A stretch of 64,000 nt of DNA from Paenibacillus baekrokdamisoli (GCF_003945345.1 NZ_AP019308.1:4853501-4917500), one strand, 5' to 3'; counted from the stretch's first letter, positions 26,882-36,470 are shown. Notes: generated by a model from the sequence alone, not told the origin. Program-made: numbers and translations.

Positions 26882-27190
26882 CCGGAAAAAGGCTACAATT
26901 CCAAAATAGGAAACCCATTCTCTACCTGTGCCATTCGCGATATTTTAGATAATCCGATGTTCGTGGGCAAGATTCGCTATAACCAGTACGAAAACTGGGC
27001 TGAGAAGCGGCATAAAGGGAAGACGGCAAGCCCTATTCTGGTTCAAGGACATCACCCGCCGATCATTTCAGAGGAGTATTTACCTGCCATTTTTGCAGAG
27101 TCAAAAACTCCCTTAGAACGGTATTTAAATACTCAAAATTTCGTCCTATTTATGATACGGTTCACCCCGATAAATCTTAAACCGTACTGA
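26882..27190 (+). pseudogene. Large serine recombinase fragment (recombinase domain)
   Basis: The frame reads KGYNSKIGNPFSTCAIRDIL, DNPMFVGKIRYNQYENWAEK and GHHPPIISEEYLPAIF, the middle (PF07508-like) domain of large serine recombinases found in phages and integrative elements. It begins right after a stop with no start codon and lacks the catalytic resolvase domain. After about residue 80 it loses homology, and at that point the GATACGG repeat copy C is found. Non-functional. Confidence 0.85.
27135..27167 (+). repeat. GATACGG repeat, copy C
   Basis: It reads TTCGTCCTATTTATGATACG then GTTCACCCC, inside the decayed 3' end of the serine recombinase. It is the copy nearest to a mobility gene and matches copy B at 20 of 22 core positions. 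Confidence 0.55.
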
Positions 27191-27252
27191 TTTACACTTA
27201 AAGCTTATGTATGTCTACATTTCGTCTTCAGTTTAGGCCTAAAATGAAGAAA

Positions 27253-27412
27253 GAGGCTGTCCCAAAAGGGTAAACCAGAGTGAGACAATCCTATAATATG
27301 TGCAAAAGAACCTTCAAAGCCACTGAAAGTGGATCTGAAGGTTCTTTTTTACCCGAATTTTACATGAAAACTGGGGGCCAAATTTTCCGGAAATGACTTT
27401 TGAGACAGCCCC
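27253..27412. mobile_element. 160-bp element with terminal inverted repeats (MITE-like or deleted IS)
   Basis: GGCTGTCCCAAAAG (27255-27268) and CTTTTGAGACAGCC (27397-27410) are inverted repeats with one mismatch, of a type seen at the ends of IS1182-like elements. The interior codes for nothing but holds a strong hairpin (AAAAGAACCTTCA...TGAAGGTTCTTTTTT, about 27302-27348) usable as a terminator. No target duplication is evident. It sits between the recombinase relic and the 3' end of the glycosidase operon. Confidence 0.65.
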
Positions 27413-27468
27413 ACCAATCAGGTTCAGAGAAGCCCTCAATTCTCGAGCTGGAGCGCATGATCTTGCCC

Positions 27469-29445
27469 TTATTGCACGAGATCAATAACAACCATTTGAT
27501 GGCACTCTAGCTTAGGAACAACGTACTCAATCACATGATCTTGTTGTTTATAGGCAATCGGAGTCATCTGCGGCGCCATATAAACCTCTTTCACTTTGCG
27601 ATCCCCCACGTTTACCGCTACGGAGATATCATACAAAGGCAGAATATCCTCGATAATCTCCACGTCCTCTCCCCGTTTTACCGGCGATGCATACAGGAGA
27701 TGATTAACGATTCTTGCTTCCTTAGCTTGCTCTTGCAGCGTGACAATGCCCTGTGCGGGAAGGTTAGTAGTCAGTGTTTTTTCTGGCAATAATCGATTTA
27801 AAGCGTAAACGACCATCTCCTTCAGCACTAAGCTTCCTTTGACGGCGTAATCTTCAAACACGTTCCATGCCATATAAATGCCCTTGTCGCTTTCCACCAT
27901 ACCCGGTCCACCATCATTCATGCTGCTTGGAGTATGTTGATGGGAGCAGAAGGTAAATACATCACGGTTAAAGTAAGGATCCTCGCGCCGTCCCAGCACA
28001 GTTCCGCCATTCAAAGCAACTTTCTGGCCTTGCGCGTACATAATGAAGGAAGACTGGCCTAAGCTCTGCAGCGCAAACGCTGGACGGAAGTAGTCAGGCT
28101 TGAAAGGATTCTCCATGATGTGTTTTACACCCAAGTCGATTACGAATTCATTTCCCTCTGTATTCAAACCCGATTTACCCGTTGCAAGCACTTTACCGCC
28201 CTGTTGGAAGAACGCGTCAAGCTTCGCTTGCAGCTTATCGGAGATAACAATTTGATCTGGTAAAACCATCACTTTATAGGGATTAAAGTCGGTCTCCATA
28301 TCGACAACATCAAACAAGAAATTACCTTCAAGCAGCATTCTCACCGCGCCCGCATCGGCTCGTCCCGTAAACATGGAACTACTCATATCGCCAACACCGG
28401 CTGCTTCAGCTGTCAATAAAGCAATATCTGCTAGATTGGTCGTATCTGTGCACCATGCTTCTTTTTGCTCTACTTCCGCATACGCTGCACCGATTAGCTC
28501 ATAAGTGCCCCGATCCATCAATCCTTCCGGATGCAGCTGGTCACCGATCGAGCAGCGAGCTCCGTTTGCAAGGCTTAAAGCTGTCTCATACCGAAGAGCA
28601 TTCGGATGCTTGTATCCGCCGAACTCTCCCCAGAATGTATGGAACTTACCGGTCATACCGAGGAAATCCATGCCTAGCAATTGTGCATAGCGCGCAGACA
28701 GCGGGAAATGATCATAGCCCCAGCCGCCTGTCGGCAAAGACTCCACTTCAAGATGCGTGTTCATCGCCGCCAAATCTCTACGGCCCTGTGAGATATGCCC
28801 TGCATTATGGAAAATCGACATGCCCGGCTTAATCGCATGGATCGCTTCTCGCATCCGCCCCGTATAGTTCGCATAAATTCGCTCACCCTGCGCAATAACA
28901 TCCTTTTTGTTGCGAGGATCTTTGCCTTCCGCTCTCAGATCAGCCACACAAGTATGGCAATAGCAGGTACGTACCCCTACGATGTCCAGGAATATACCGT
29001 CGCCATCATACTTTCGCACCACTTCTTCAACCTGGCTGACCATCAAATCTAGATAAGGCGAATTCAGGCAAAATTGATGCCAGCCTGGCGTCATAAACCC
29101 TTTCACCCAGTTGGTCTGATCGTTCTCATCCCGCATCAACCACTCCGGATGGCGCCGCGCCACCTTCTCGTCAAACCCTACCGAAAGATAAATAGGCGTC
29201 TTTACACCAATCTCATGTGCAGCTTCAATCTGAGCCCCGAGCAAATCGAATGACAAATGGGGATGCATTTCATTCGTTTCCGAAGGGAAATACGCCCAGC
29301 CGTGATGGCATTTAGCGAATATCGTAATCGAATCGACATGCCCAACCTTCAACATATCCTGAAACTGCTGTTTGGAGAATTGGCCTCCGATATTGTTAAT
29401 CATTTCTGATGTATGGTAATCCAAATGAACTTGTCTAAACCGCAT
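27469..29445 (-). CDS. Cytoplasmic glycoside hydrolase-like protein (GHL6/beta-galactosidase-trimerisation type)
   Basis: The 658-residue protein has a TIM-barrel first half (DSITIFAKCHHGWAYFPSET, YDGDGIFLDIVG, SIFHNAGH, LEVESLPTGGWGYDHFPL) of the hypothetical glycosyl hydrolase 6 kind, followed by a beta-galactosidase trimerisation-like domain (about 340-560; VMVLPDQIVISDKLQAKLDA, FFQQGGKVLATG) and a beta-sandwich tail. No signal peptide is present, so it acts on imported oligosaccharides. It is the last gene of the two-component/ABC cluster and starts after GGAGAAGG. The substrate is unknown; GHL6 proteins are often linked to fucose- or galactose-containing glycans. Confidence 0.82.
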   Translation of the reverse strand: MRFRQVHLDYHTSEMINNIGGQFSKQQFQDMLKVGHVDSITIFAKCHHGWAYFPSETNEMHPHLSFDLLGAQIEAAHEIGVKTPIYLSVGFDEKVARRHPEWLMRDENDQTNWVKGFMTPGWHQFCLNSPYLDLMVSQVEEVVRKYDGDGIFLDIVGVRTCYCHTCVADLRAEGKDPRNKKDVIAQGERIYANYTGRMREAIHAIKPGMSIFHNAGHISQGRRDLAAMNTHLEVESLPTGGWGYDHFPLSARYAQLLGMDFLGMTGKFHTFWGEFGGYKHPNALRYETALSLANGARCSIGDQLHPEGLMDRGTYELIGAAYAEVEQKEAWCTDTTNLADIALLTAEAAGVGDMSSSMFTGRADAGAVRMLLEGNFLFDVVDMETDFNPYKVMVLPDQIVISDKLQAKLDAFFQQGGKVLATGKSGLNTEGNEFVIDLGVKHIMENPFKPDYFRPAFALQSLGQSSFIMYAQGQKVALNGGTVLGRREDPYFNRDVFTFCSHQHTPSSMNDGGPGMVESDKGIYMAWNVFEDYAVKGSLVLKEMVVYALNRLLPEKTLTTNLPAQGIVTLQEQAKEARIVNHLLYASPVKRGEDVEIIEDILPLYDISVAVNVGDRKVKEVYMAPQMTPIAYKQQDHVIEYVVPKLECHQMVVIDLVQ

Positions 29446-29466
29446 CCTAATTCCTTCTCCCTTATA

Positions 29467-30294
29467 TTATGCTTTCACCGCGCCTGAGCTCAGACCGCCT
29501 TCTACTTTCTCCTGGAACAGCAAGTAGACGACGACGGTAGGAATGATCGTTAGTGAAATACTTGCAAAGGTAGGCCCCATCTGTGCGGCCCCGCGCTCTC
29601 CGACAAACGACATCAAAGCCATCGAGATGTTATACATGTTCCGATCCGTAATCAGAATGACGTTCCACATGAGGTCATTATAAATACTGAAAAAAGCCAA
29701 AATGCCGGCTGTTGAAATTGCGGGCATCGCTAATGGAGCCAATATTCGAAACAAGAACCGGAATGGACCACAACCGTCCATTACTGCAGATTCATCGATT
29801 TCTTTGTGAATGCCTTTCATATACCCGGTAATGAGGAAGATCGTTAATGGAAGCTCAAATGTGCCGTAGAGAATAATCATAACCAAGTAGTTATTGAAGC
29901 CGCTAAAGCTTCCAATCATCCGTGAAATCGGGATAATAAGAGAGAAGACCGGGATCATCAGCCCAAGAATAAAATAGATATAAATGAATCCATTCCATTT
30001 GAAATTCAATCTAGACAGCACATACGATGCCATAGTACCCAATATCAAGGTCACGCATGTACCTGCAATCGCATATAGAAACGAGTTTAGAACAGCATGA
30101 TCGATATGCGCTTCAGAAAATGCCATTTTATAGTTGCTCCACAGCCATATAGTGGGTAGAGCGAATATTTTGCTGCTGTAGATGCCCGTATTATCTTTGA
30201 AGGAAGAGAGCAGCGTGAACACCAGCGGATAAATCAAAACCACCGAACAAATTACTGAAAAAACATAGATGCTCCACTTATTAATGCTTGTCAT
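29467..30294 (-). CDS. Carbohydrate ABC transporter permease, MalG/LplC type
   Basis: The 275-residue protein has six membrane spans and the EAA loop (DESAVMDGCGPFRFLFRILA) that docks the ATPase. The end, SSGAVKA, is the usual MalG-type tail (binding-protein-dependent CUT1 family). It pairs with the permease gene just upstream. As in most Paenibacillus CUT1 operons no ATPase gene is present; a shared MsmX-like ATPase elsewhere is expected. Confidence 0.93.
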   Translation of the reverse strand: MTSINKWSIYVFSVICSVVLIYPLVFTLLSSFKDNTGIYSSKIFALPTIWLWSNYKMAFSEAHIDHAVLNSFLYAIAGTCVTLILGTMASYVLSRLNFKWNGFIYIYFILGLMIPVFSLIIPISRMIGSFSGFNNYLVMIILYGTFELPLTIFLITGYMKGIHKEIDESAVMDGCGPFRFLFRILAPLAMPAISTAGILAFFSIYNDLMWNVILITDRNMYNISMALMSFVGERGAAQMGPTFASISLTIIPTVVVYLLFQEKVEGGLSSGAVKA

Positions 30295-30321
30295 ATCTTC
30301 TGTATCACCTGCCGATCTTGA

Positions 30322-31203
30322 TTATCTTGAGCTGCGCGAATTCATCAGCTGATTTAATAGCACAGTCGAAGCTAATGCCGCAACGATAATAAAGGTGCCG
30401 ATACTGTTGCCCACGCCGAAATTGTTATATTTGAAAGATTCGTAATAAAGCAAGGTTGTTGGAACATCTGTCGCCCCGTTCGGTCCCCCGTTAGTCATGA
30501 CAAAGATCTGCCCGAACACTCTTAACGACTGCGTAACTGCTAATATCGAGAAGATCTTGAACGTCTCTTGCATGAGCGGTACCGTTATAAGCATCAACCG
30601 CTTGAACCCGTTCGCTCCATCCAATGACGCAGCCTCATATAGATCCTCTGGTATAGCAACAAGTCCGCTGGCAAAGATGATCATGTTCAATCCGCAATAT
30701 ATCCACGCATTGACGATCACGACTACATAAATGGCGATAGCGGGTTCTCCAAGCCAATCTCTCGTCAATGAGCTCATGCCTAAAGCAGATATAACGACAT
30801 TAACAAGTCCTCCGTCTCCCTTTAACAGAAACTGCCACATTAAACCGACTGCAGTAAGCGGAAGAATAGACGGCATGAAAAAAGCAACTTTAAAAAAACG
30901 CTTACCTTTCAATTTGCTCGTAATGATCAGCGCAAACGCAAAAGCGATTGGCAGAATCAGAATAAACGAAGAAATGATGAATATGCCGATATTTTTCAGC
31001 GAACGGTAAAACTCCGGTTTATGAAACATTTGAACATAGTTATCCCAGCCAACGAATTCTAGCGGTACATTCTTAATACCATTCCAGCTGAAAAAGGACA
31101 TATACGCGGTTTGAAACATAGGGACAACATACGCGATGGTATACAATAAAAAGGCAGGCAGCAAGAAGGCCGCTGCAATCATATAGGGTTTTCTGCTCAC
31201 CAT
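30322..31203 (-). CDS. Carbohydrate ABC transporter permease, MalF/UgpA type
   Basis: Six membrane spans, the typical opening (YMIAAAFLLPAFLLYTIAYV) and the EAA loop (EAASLDGANGFKRLMLITVP) identify the MalF-type subunit. It follows the binding-protein gene with a hairpin in between and precedes the MalG-type permease, the normal CUT1 order. It imports the oligosaccharide hydrolysed by the cluster's glycosidase. Confidence 0.93.
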   Translation of the reverse strand: MVSRKPYMIAAAFLLPAFLLYTIAYVVPMFQTAYMSFFSWNGIKNVPLEFVGWDNYVQMFHKPEFYRSLKNIGIFIISSFILILPIAFAFALIITSKLKGKRFFKVAFFMPSILPLTAVGLMWQFLLKGDGGLVNVVISALGMSSLTRDWLGEPAIAIYVVVIVNAWIYCGLNMIIFASGLVAIPEDLYEAASLDGANGFKRLMLITVPLMQETFKIFSILAVTQSLRVFGQIFVMTNGGPNGATDVPTTLLYYESFKYNNFGVGNSIGTFIIVAALASTVLLNQLMNSRSSR

Positions 31204-31242
31204 ATTACTCCTTCCACTAAACCCCGAACCGCCTTAAAGGCT

Positions 31243-31276
31243 CCATCATACCCCCTGAAGACAGGCGGTATGATGG
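31243..31276 (-). terminator. Attenuating hairpin between binding-protein and permease genes
   Basis: CCATCATACC (31243-31252) and GGTATGATGG (31267-31276) are exact complements in the 89-nt gap after the binding-protein stop. There is no T run, so it is more likely an mRNA-stabilising or partial-attenuation stem that keeps the binding protein more abundant than the permeases. Confidence 0.6.
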
Positions 31277-31292
31277 GTTGTAAGGTTCGATT

Positions 31293-32627
31293 TTACTTTT
31301 TGTTAGCATCCACGAAGCCTTGGATGGCATCGGCTGTTTTTTGCGGACTGTTGCCTGCGAACATCCCTTGGACTTCATTACGGACTTTATCCTGTAATTG
31401 CGTTAACGAGCTGTATTCTTCAATTTCACCTTTGAAATCGGAAGACGTATCAAGAGCCTTCATATATTCAGCGGTAACTTTATCTACAGCAGCTGGATCG
31501 ACATCCATTTTAACTGGATATACGCCGCCTTTTGTTTCCTTCAAGTATTGTTTAAAGGTATCCACCGACGTCAAATACTTAACCAGCTTAACCGCTGCAG
31601 CTTGCGTTGCTCCGGTAGCAGCCTTGGATACGGAATACCCGCCTGCTCCTCCAAACCAGTTGTCTTTCAGATCCGGCTTATCTTTAAAGCCAGGGAATGC
31701 AATGACGCCAATATTATCGACGATTGGTGAAGCTGCCATCTGTGAAAGAGCCCATACACCTTCGAAGAGCATCGCGCTTTTGCCATCGAAGAACATCGTC
31801 GTTGCCGTATTGCTGTCCATCGTTACGATGTTTTTGCCGAACACACCCATATCCTGCCAATCCTTCATCGTTTGGAGCAAGGAAACCATGTCTGGATCAT
31901 TCCATTTTGCAGTCCCATTCATCAGATCCTGCGTTTTCTTGAAGCCGTATTTCTTAAGCGACAAGTTCGTTAATAGATGTCCGCCGCGGAAGTTTTCTTT
32001 ATCTCCCATCGCCATCGGTACCACATTAATCGCTTTAAACTTTTCTACCAGCGCAGGAATTTCTTCCACCGATTTTGGCGGCTCTGCACCGATTTTTTTG
32101 AATAGTTCTTTATTGTAATAGACCGCTACACTGTAGAATTCAGTCGGAACACCGAATGTTCCAGGCAGGTCTTTATATTTCCAAGTATCAAGCAGCGGCA
32201 AGAAGTCTCCAGCCCATTTGGTATCTTCTTTCAAGAAAGGCTCCAGATCCAAAGCCACATTCTTGGCATACTCTTTAAATGATTCTCCACCGTAGTTCAG
32301 CCAAATCTCAGGCAAGTTCCCTGTAGCTAGGCCCGTTTTGAATTTATTATTGAAAGCCGCCTCATCGTTCAAGGATTCGTCTACAACGGTAATATTCGGA
32401 TTGTCAGCCATGAATTTCTTCAATAAGCCTTGGTAAGCGCTTACAGTCGGGCTTGTACCAGCACTTCTTGTCATGATGCGAACAGTTACTTTCTCTTCTT
32501 TACTGCCGCCGTTTGTCGTCGAACCTGTTGTATTCGTACTATTATCTTTTGAACTGCCGCAGCCAGCCAATATGGATGATACGGTCAGGATGGAGATGAG
32601 TGCTAACGAAAATGCTCTTTTGGACAT
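31293..32627 (-). CDS. Extracellular sugar-binding lipoprotein of CUT1 ABC transporter
   Basis: The 444-residue precursor has a lipobox (ILAGC) and the fold of type-1 sugar-binding proteins (VTVRIMTRSAGTSPTVSAYQ; FGVPTEFYSVAVYYNKELFK; FFDGKSAMLFEGVWALSQMA). It captures an oligosaccharide and passes it to the two downstream permeases. Divergence of expression from the regulator genes is likely: the 139-nt gap upstream contains a TATAAT box (minus strand, 32704-32699) inside the palindrome CCTTATTATAAGG. The response regulator encoded just upstream probably controls this promoter. Confidence 0.94.
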   Translation of the reverse strand: MSKRAFSLALISILTVSSILAGCGSSKDNSTNTTGSTTNGGSKEEKVTVRIMTRSAGTSPTVSAYQGLLKKFMADNPNITVVDESLNDEAAFNNKFKTGLATGNLPEIWLNYGGESFKEYAKNVALDLEPFLKEDTKWAGDFLPLLDTWKYKDLPGTFGVPTEFYSVAVYYNKELFKKIGAEPPKSVEEIPALVEKFKAINVVPMAMGDKENFRGGHLLTNLSLKKYGFKKTQDLMNGTAKWNDPDMVSLLQTMKDWQDMGVFGKNIVTMDSNTATTMFFDGKSAMLFEGVWALSQMAASPIVDNIGVIAFPGFKDKPDLKDNWFGGAGGYSVSKAATGATQAAAVKLVKYLTSVDTFKQYLKETKGGVYPVKMDVDPAAVDKVTAEYMKALDTSSDFKGEIEEYSSLTQLQDKVRNEVQGMFAGNSPQKTADAIQGFVDANKK

Positions 32628-32766
32628 AATAGGTTGACCTCCCTTTTTTGAATGAAGACGCTGGATGAGTAAATGCTTTGTCGGCCCGACATAGCCTTAT
32701 TATAAGGAGAGCAACCGTACTATGAAATGCAATATCTTTACTGTAGGGGGAATATCTTATCTTGCC

Positions 32767-34368
32767 CTAATCAACCGAAATAAATTTAGAAGGCGTAACA
32801 CTGTAATACTTCTTGAAGCATTTGCTGAAATAATGCGCATCCTTATAGCCCACGGACTCGGCAATAAAATATAAATTTTTGCAGCCTTGCTCGATTAATT
32901 CCTTCGCTTTGATCATCCTGCGTCTCGTTAAATACTCCACAACAGAGTAACCTGTCTCGTTCTTAAAGATGCGGCTGAGATAGGTAGGATTAACGAATAT
33001 GATTCCGGCGATTTCGGTTAAATCCATCTCTTCATTTCCGTAATTATCGTCCATATACTGTTTGGCCTTTTCCACAAGCTTAGCCGGAGTCGATTGGATC
33101 AGGCTGTTAGCCTGCATCATGACGTTGTGATATACATCCTGCACCCAGCGCTCAATCTCCCCCATCGTTTCCAGTTCATCCACAAGCTGAGAAGGAATGA
33201 AAGGCTCACTGATCAAACGGCTCATATCCACTTTATTGTCCGCAGCAAATATACGTAGTGTGACGACAAGTTCATATAGAATCGAATATAGCTTATCAAT
33301 GGACGGTTCAAGCTCCGATACGACAGCGATACGTTTATGGATTTCCTGTCCAACCGCTGACGCATTTCCTAGTCTCAGTAGAATTAGCATAGCTTCACGG
33401 ATATGCGACAGCTCGTAGGCTATCGTCTTCTCTGGCAGCGCCGTGAACTGGATAATTCTGTCACCCCCGTAAATGGTTGTATACTTACAGGCCATAACCG
33501 CTTCTCTATAGGACAGCGCTGCGTCATGGATGCTTTCCACAACTGATCCAATTCCAGCCGTCACCGTAAATTTCAAATGCCTGCTTACCGCATGAATCGC
33601 ATCCAAACAAACCTTCAGCACATGGCTAAGATTAGGATCCGTTCGGTCGACTGCCTGAACAGCAACAAGCAGAATGACTCTGTTCATTTCGTCATAGGTC
33701 ATTTCAAACGATTTAATCTGACCTTTCACTAGAATCTCATTGAAAATATTAGATACCGCGAACCGTTTCCATAAAGGTTGATCCTTATCTTCGGCCCCTG
33801 TTCGATTCATACTGACGGCAATAACGAACAATGTCCCCTCCTGCAAACTCGGGCAGTACAGCTCTATTTTATTTTGCAGCGACCCTGATGCAGTTCCATC
33901 CAACAGCGACTGCATAAACTTCCTTTTCAGAATGTTATCGCTCTCCATCAGGCTTTGCTGTAAATGTACATTTAGATGTTTTTGCTGCATATCCAACTCG
34001 ATACGGTGGTGCAGCTTTGTTAACACTTGAGTCAGCTCGTCCATATTGATCGGCTTCAGCAAATAATCAGAAACCCCAGCTTGCAAGGCGGATTTCGCAT
34101 ACTCAAAGCTGCTGTAGCCCGTCAGGATAATGATCTTCACATCAGGATGGTTGTTCTGCACTGCTTGGGCGAACTCCAGTCCATCGATGATTGGCATATT
34201 GATATCCACAATCGCTAGCTGCGCAGGTATATGCTCAAGCATCATTAAGGCGTCTTCACCATTGGCCGCTTCCCCTGCGACCTCGTATCCCAGAGCATGC
34301 CAATCCAAGCATTGCTTCAATCTCTCCCGAACCAAATATTCATCGTCGACAATTAACACCTTGATCAT
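32767..34368 (-). CDS. AraC-type response regulator (YesN-like)
   Basis: The receiver domain (1-120) has DD at 8-9, phospho-acceptor Asp55 (AIVDINMP) and the Lys of LLKPIN. A long middle region (about 130-420) contains a degenerate cyclase-like segment typical of YesN proteins. Two AraC HTH motifs finish it (DLTEIAGIIFVNPTYLSRIF; FIAESVGYKDAHYFSKCFKK). It overlaps the sensor kinase gene by 4 bp and should activate the ABC transporter and glycosidase genes downstream when phosphorylated. Confidence 0.94.
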   Translation of the reverse strand: MIKVLIVDDEYLVRERLKQCLDWHALGYEVAGEAANGEDALMMLEHIPAQLAIVDINMPIIDGLEFAQAVQNNHPDVKIIILTGYSSFEYAKSALQAGVSDYLLKPINMDELTQVLTKLHHRIELDMQQKHLNVHLQQSLMESDNILKRKFMQSLLDGTASGSLQNKIELYCPSLQEGTLFVIAVSMNRTGAEDKDQPLWKRFAVSNIFNEILVKGQIKSFEMTYDEMNRVILLVAVQAVDRTDPNLSHVLKVCLDAIHAVSRHLKFTVTAGIGSVVESIHDAALSYREAVMACKYTTIYGGDRIIQFTALPEKTIAYELSHIREAMLILLRLGNASAVGQEIHKRIAVVSELEPSIDKLYSILYELVVTLRIFAADNKVDMSRLISEPFIPSQLVDELETMGEIERWVQDVYHNVMMQANSLIQSTPAKLVEKAKQYMDDNYGNEEMDLTEIAGIIFVNPTYLSRIFKNETGYSVVEYLTRRRMIKAKELIEQGCKNLYFIAESVGYKDAHYFSKCFKKYYSVTPSKFISVD

Positions 34369-36164
34369 TCCGCATCACCCCGTGTTGTTACATGAGTTGG
34401 CAAAGTAAACGTTACTACCGTGCCCTTTCCATACTCACTGGCTATATCCAAGCCGTATTCGGTGCCAAAATACAGTTTAATTCGTTCGTCTGTACTTTTT
34501 ACCCCGAAGCTTTTGTTTTTATAATCGCTTTCATCCATGTTCAGAATCGTATCCAGCTTCTCCTTCTGTATACCAATTCCATCATCGGCTATAACAATAA
34601 CCAAATACTCACCCTTGACGCTACCTTTAATATGGATATGGCCTTTTCCTCGCTTGTTCTTCAAGCCGTGATAGATCGAATTCTCTACGATCGGCTGAAG
34701 CAGCAGCTTAATAGTCTTGTATTTATACACCTCTGGATCAAAATCCAACGTATAGTCAATTTGATCGCCATAGCGGATTTTCAAGATCTCCAGATAGGTT
34801 TGTGTGATGACGATCTCATCCTCCATCGAAATAACCGGACTTCCTTTACTTAGCACACCTCGGTAAAAAAGAGCAAGCTGATTCACGATTTTAACGACGT
34901 CTGCATTCCTTTTGAGATCGGCAAGACCGCAGATGCTTTCCAGCGTGTTATATAAAAAATGCGGATTGATTTGTGACTGCATGACCGCGAGTTCGTACTC
35001 CTTCTTCTTTTTTTGCTCCTCGATTATATTTTCCATGAGTATTTTGGTATTGCCGACCATCTTGTTGAACTCTTTGGCCAAAGCGCCAATTTCATCCCGT
35101 GATTTGATATCAAGCCACACATCAAGATTGCCGCCTTTTACTTCTTGTATCGTTCTTTTAATTTTGTTCAAAGGTTTCGTTATCGATTTGGCAATCAAGA
35201 GAGTAAGAATGATGGCTGCAATGACAAAAATAACGCCTAACCTTAAGAACCTGTCGGTTAATACTTGATTGTCTTTCGTAATTTCATGTATCGGCACAAT
35301 GCCAATAATGATCCAGTCTAGCCGAGGATAACTGCGTGAGACAACAAGTACTTTCTTACCATCTACCTGAAATTCTTTACCGCCTTCATGGGTGAGCGCC
35401 CAAGGGAAATAAACATCCTTGCTAATGGACGTGTACAGCCTGTCCTTGTGGGTATCGGAAGCGATTATTCCTTCTTTATTGACGATAAATATGTCTCCAC
35501 TCTCACCTAGATCAATATTGGCATACTGATTAGCTATATATCTCTCGTCGATCGATAACTGGATCAAGCCCAGCGGGACGCCCGTTTTCGCGGAATTAAA
35601 CTTTTGGAATAAGGAAATCACATCGCTCCTGCTATTCCCTTTCATATAGTTGCTGATACGGGTATCCTCCCAAGCGATCCCGTAGAAGGAATGGGCAAAT
35701 TTATTGAAGTACACATCGCTTATATCGGTAATCGCTCCTAGACTTCCCGAATCGTATATTTGATGATTACGGTCATAAACGATCATCGCATCGACGAACG
35801 TTTTGGCATCCACAATATTACGCAGCGAGTCCTGCATAGTTACATATTTGTTGTAATTTTGTAGGGGATCGTTCAGCGAAGGCTCGCTTGTTATTTGCTG
35901 AATGGTATTGTTTGTAATCGCAATTTTGGAATAGTTCTCTGCATTGTCAAAGATGATTTCCAATTTCTCTGATACCAGAGTTAAGTTTTGCGCGGTGTTC
36001 TCAATCGCCTTCCCTATTAAAATGGATGAAGATATCCGATAAGTAAACACGGCCAACAAAACAATCAACAGCGATAAGGCCGCCATAAAAAACAACGTTA
36101 TCTTTTTATTGATTGAGAGCGAGTAATAATAATCAATGACTTTATTCTTAATCATCGCTAGCAT
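34365..36164 (-). CDS. Sensor histidine kinase (YesM-like)
   Basis: Residues 1-40 and about 305-325 are membrane spans flanking an extracellular dCACHE-type sensor. A HAMP domain (KSITKPLNKIKRTIQEVKGG) follows, then the phospho-acceptor motif QSQINPHFLYNTLESI and an ATPase domain with LLQPIVENSIYHG and DDGIGI. This is the class-7 (LytS/YesM) kinase paired with AraC-type regulators. The start ATG 36164 has GGTGGAGG just upstream. It senses an extracellular sugar, possibly via the binding protein; the ligand is not known. Confidence 0.94.
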   Translation of the reverse strand: MLAMIKNKVIDYYYSLSINKKITLFFMAALSLLIVLLAVFTYRISSSILIGKAIENTAQNLTLVSEKLEIIFDNAENYSKIAITNNTIQQITSEPSLNDPLQNYNKYVTMQDSLRNIVDAKTFVDAMIVYDRNHQIYDSGSLGAITDISDVYFNKFAHSFYGIAWEDTRISNYMKGNSRSDVISLFQKFNSAKTGVPLGLIQLSIDERYIANQYANIDLGESGDIFIVNKEGIIASDTHKDRLYTSISKDVYFPWALTHEGGKEFQVDGKKVLVVSRSYPRLDWIIIGIVPIHEITKDNQVLTDRFLRLGVIFVIAAIILTLLIAKSITKPLNKIKRTIQEVKGGNLDVWLDIKSRDEIGALAKEFNKMVGNTKILMENIIEEQKKKKEYELAVMQSQINPHFLYNTLESICGLADLKRNADVVKIVNQLALFYRGVLSKGSPVISMEDEIVITQTYLEILKIRYGDQIDYTLDFDPEVYKYKTIKLLLQPIVENSIYHGLKNKRGKGHIHIKGSVKGEYLVIVIADDGIGIQKEKLDTILNMDESDYKNKSFGVKSTDERIKLYFGTEYGLDIASEYGKGTVVTFTLPTHVTTRGDAE

Positions 36165-36470
36165 GCAGCCTCCACCTTCCCCCCATAGTGTACACCATTG
36201 TTAGATTTCAAAACAGAAGAGTCACTATCGCTGACAAGATGGTATCCACCGAACCCACCGGTTTGCCAGTTTCCTGTAACGTCTCCAGCACGGCATCAGG
36301 CAGCAAAATCCCCCCGAATTCGCCAACCAGAATCCGTACTATTTCCTAAGTTATTTTTCATTTTGTCGGCTAGCCGACTGTTTTTGTGAGCGGGTTTTTA
36401 TTATAATCATATATACCGATAAGATAACTAAGAATTAAACCTATGCGTTATTAAAGAGGTGTTAATCAGC
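36165..36470. other. Divergent intergenic region with palindrome and a coding-like fragment
   Basis: It separates the kinase gene from the Crp-type gene. A perfect palindrome GTCGGCTAGCCGAC lies at 36365-36378, followed by T-rich sequence and TATAAT-like boxes near 36401-36416; it could be an operator or terminator. On the minus strand 36208-36345 is an open frame without start reading ILVGEFGGILLPDAVLETLQ and on; it looks like real protein, but I cannot name it. Confidence 0.4.

Noticed and set aside
18921-27468. CRISPR array or defence island
   Set aside because: I looked for regular short repeats with spacers and for cas, restriction or toxin genes; none are present. The repeated GATACGG motif is thousands of bases apart.
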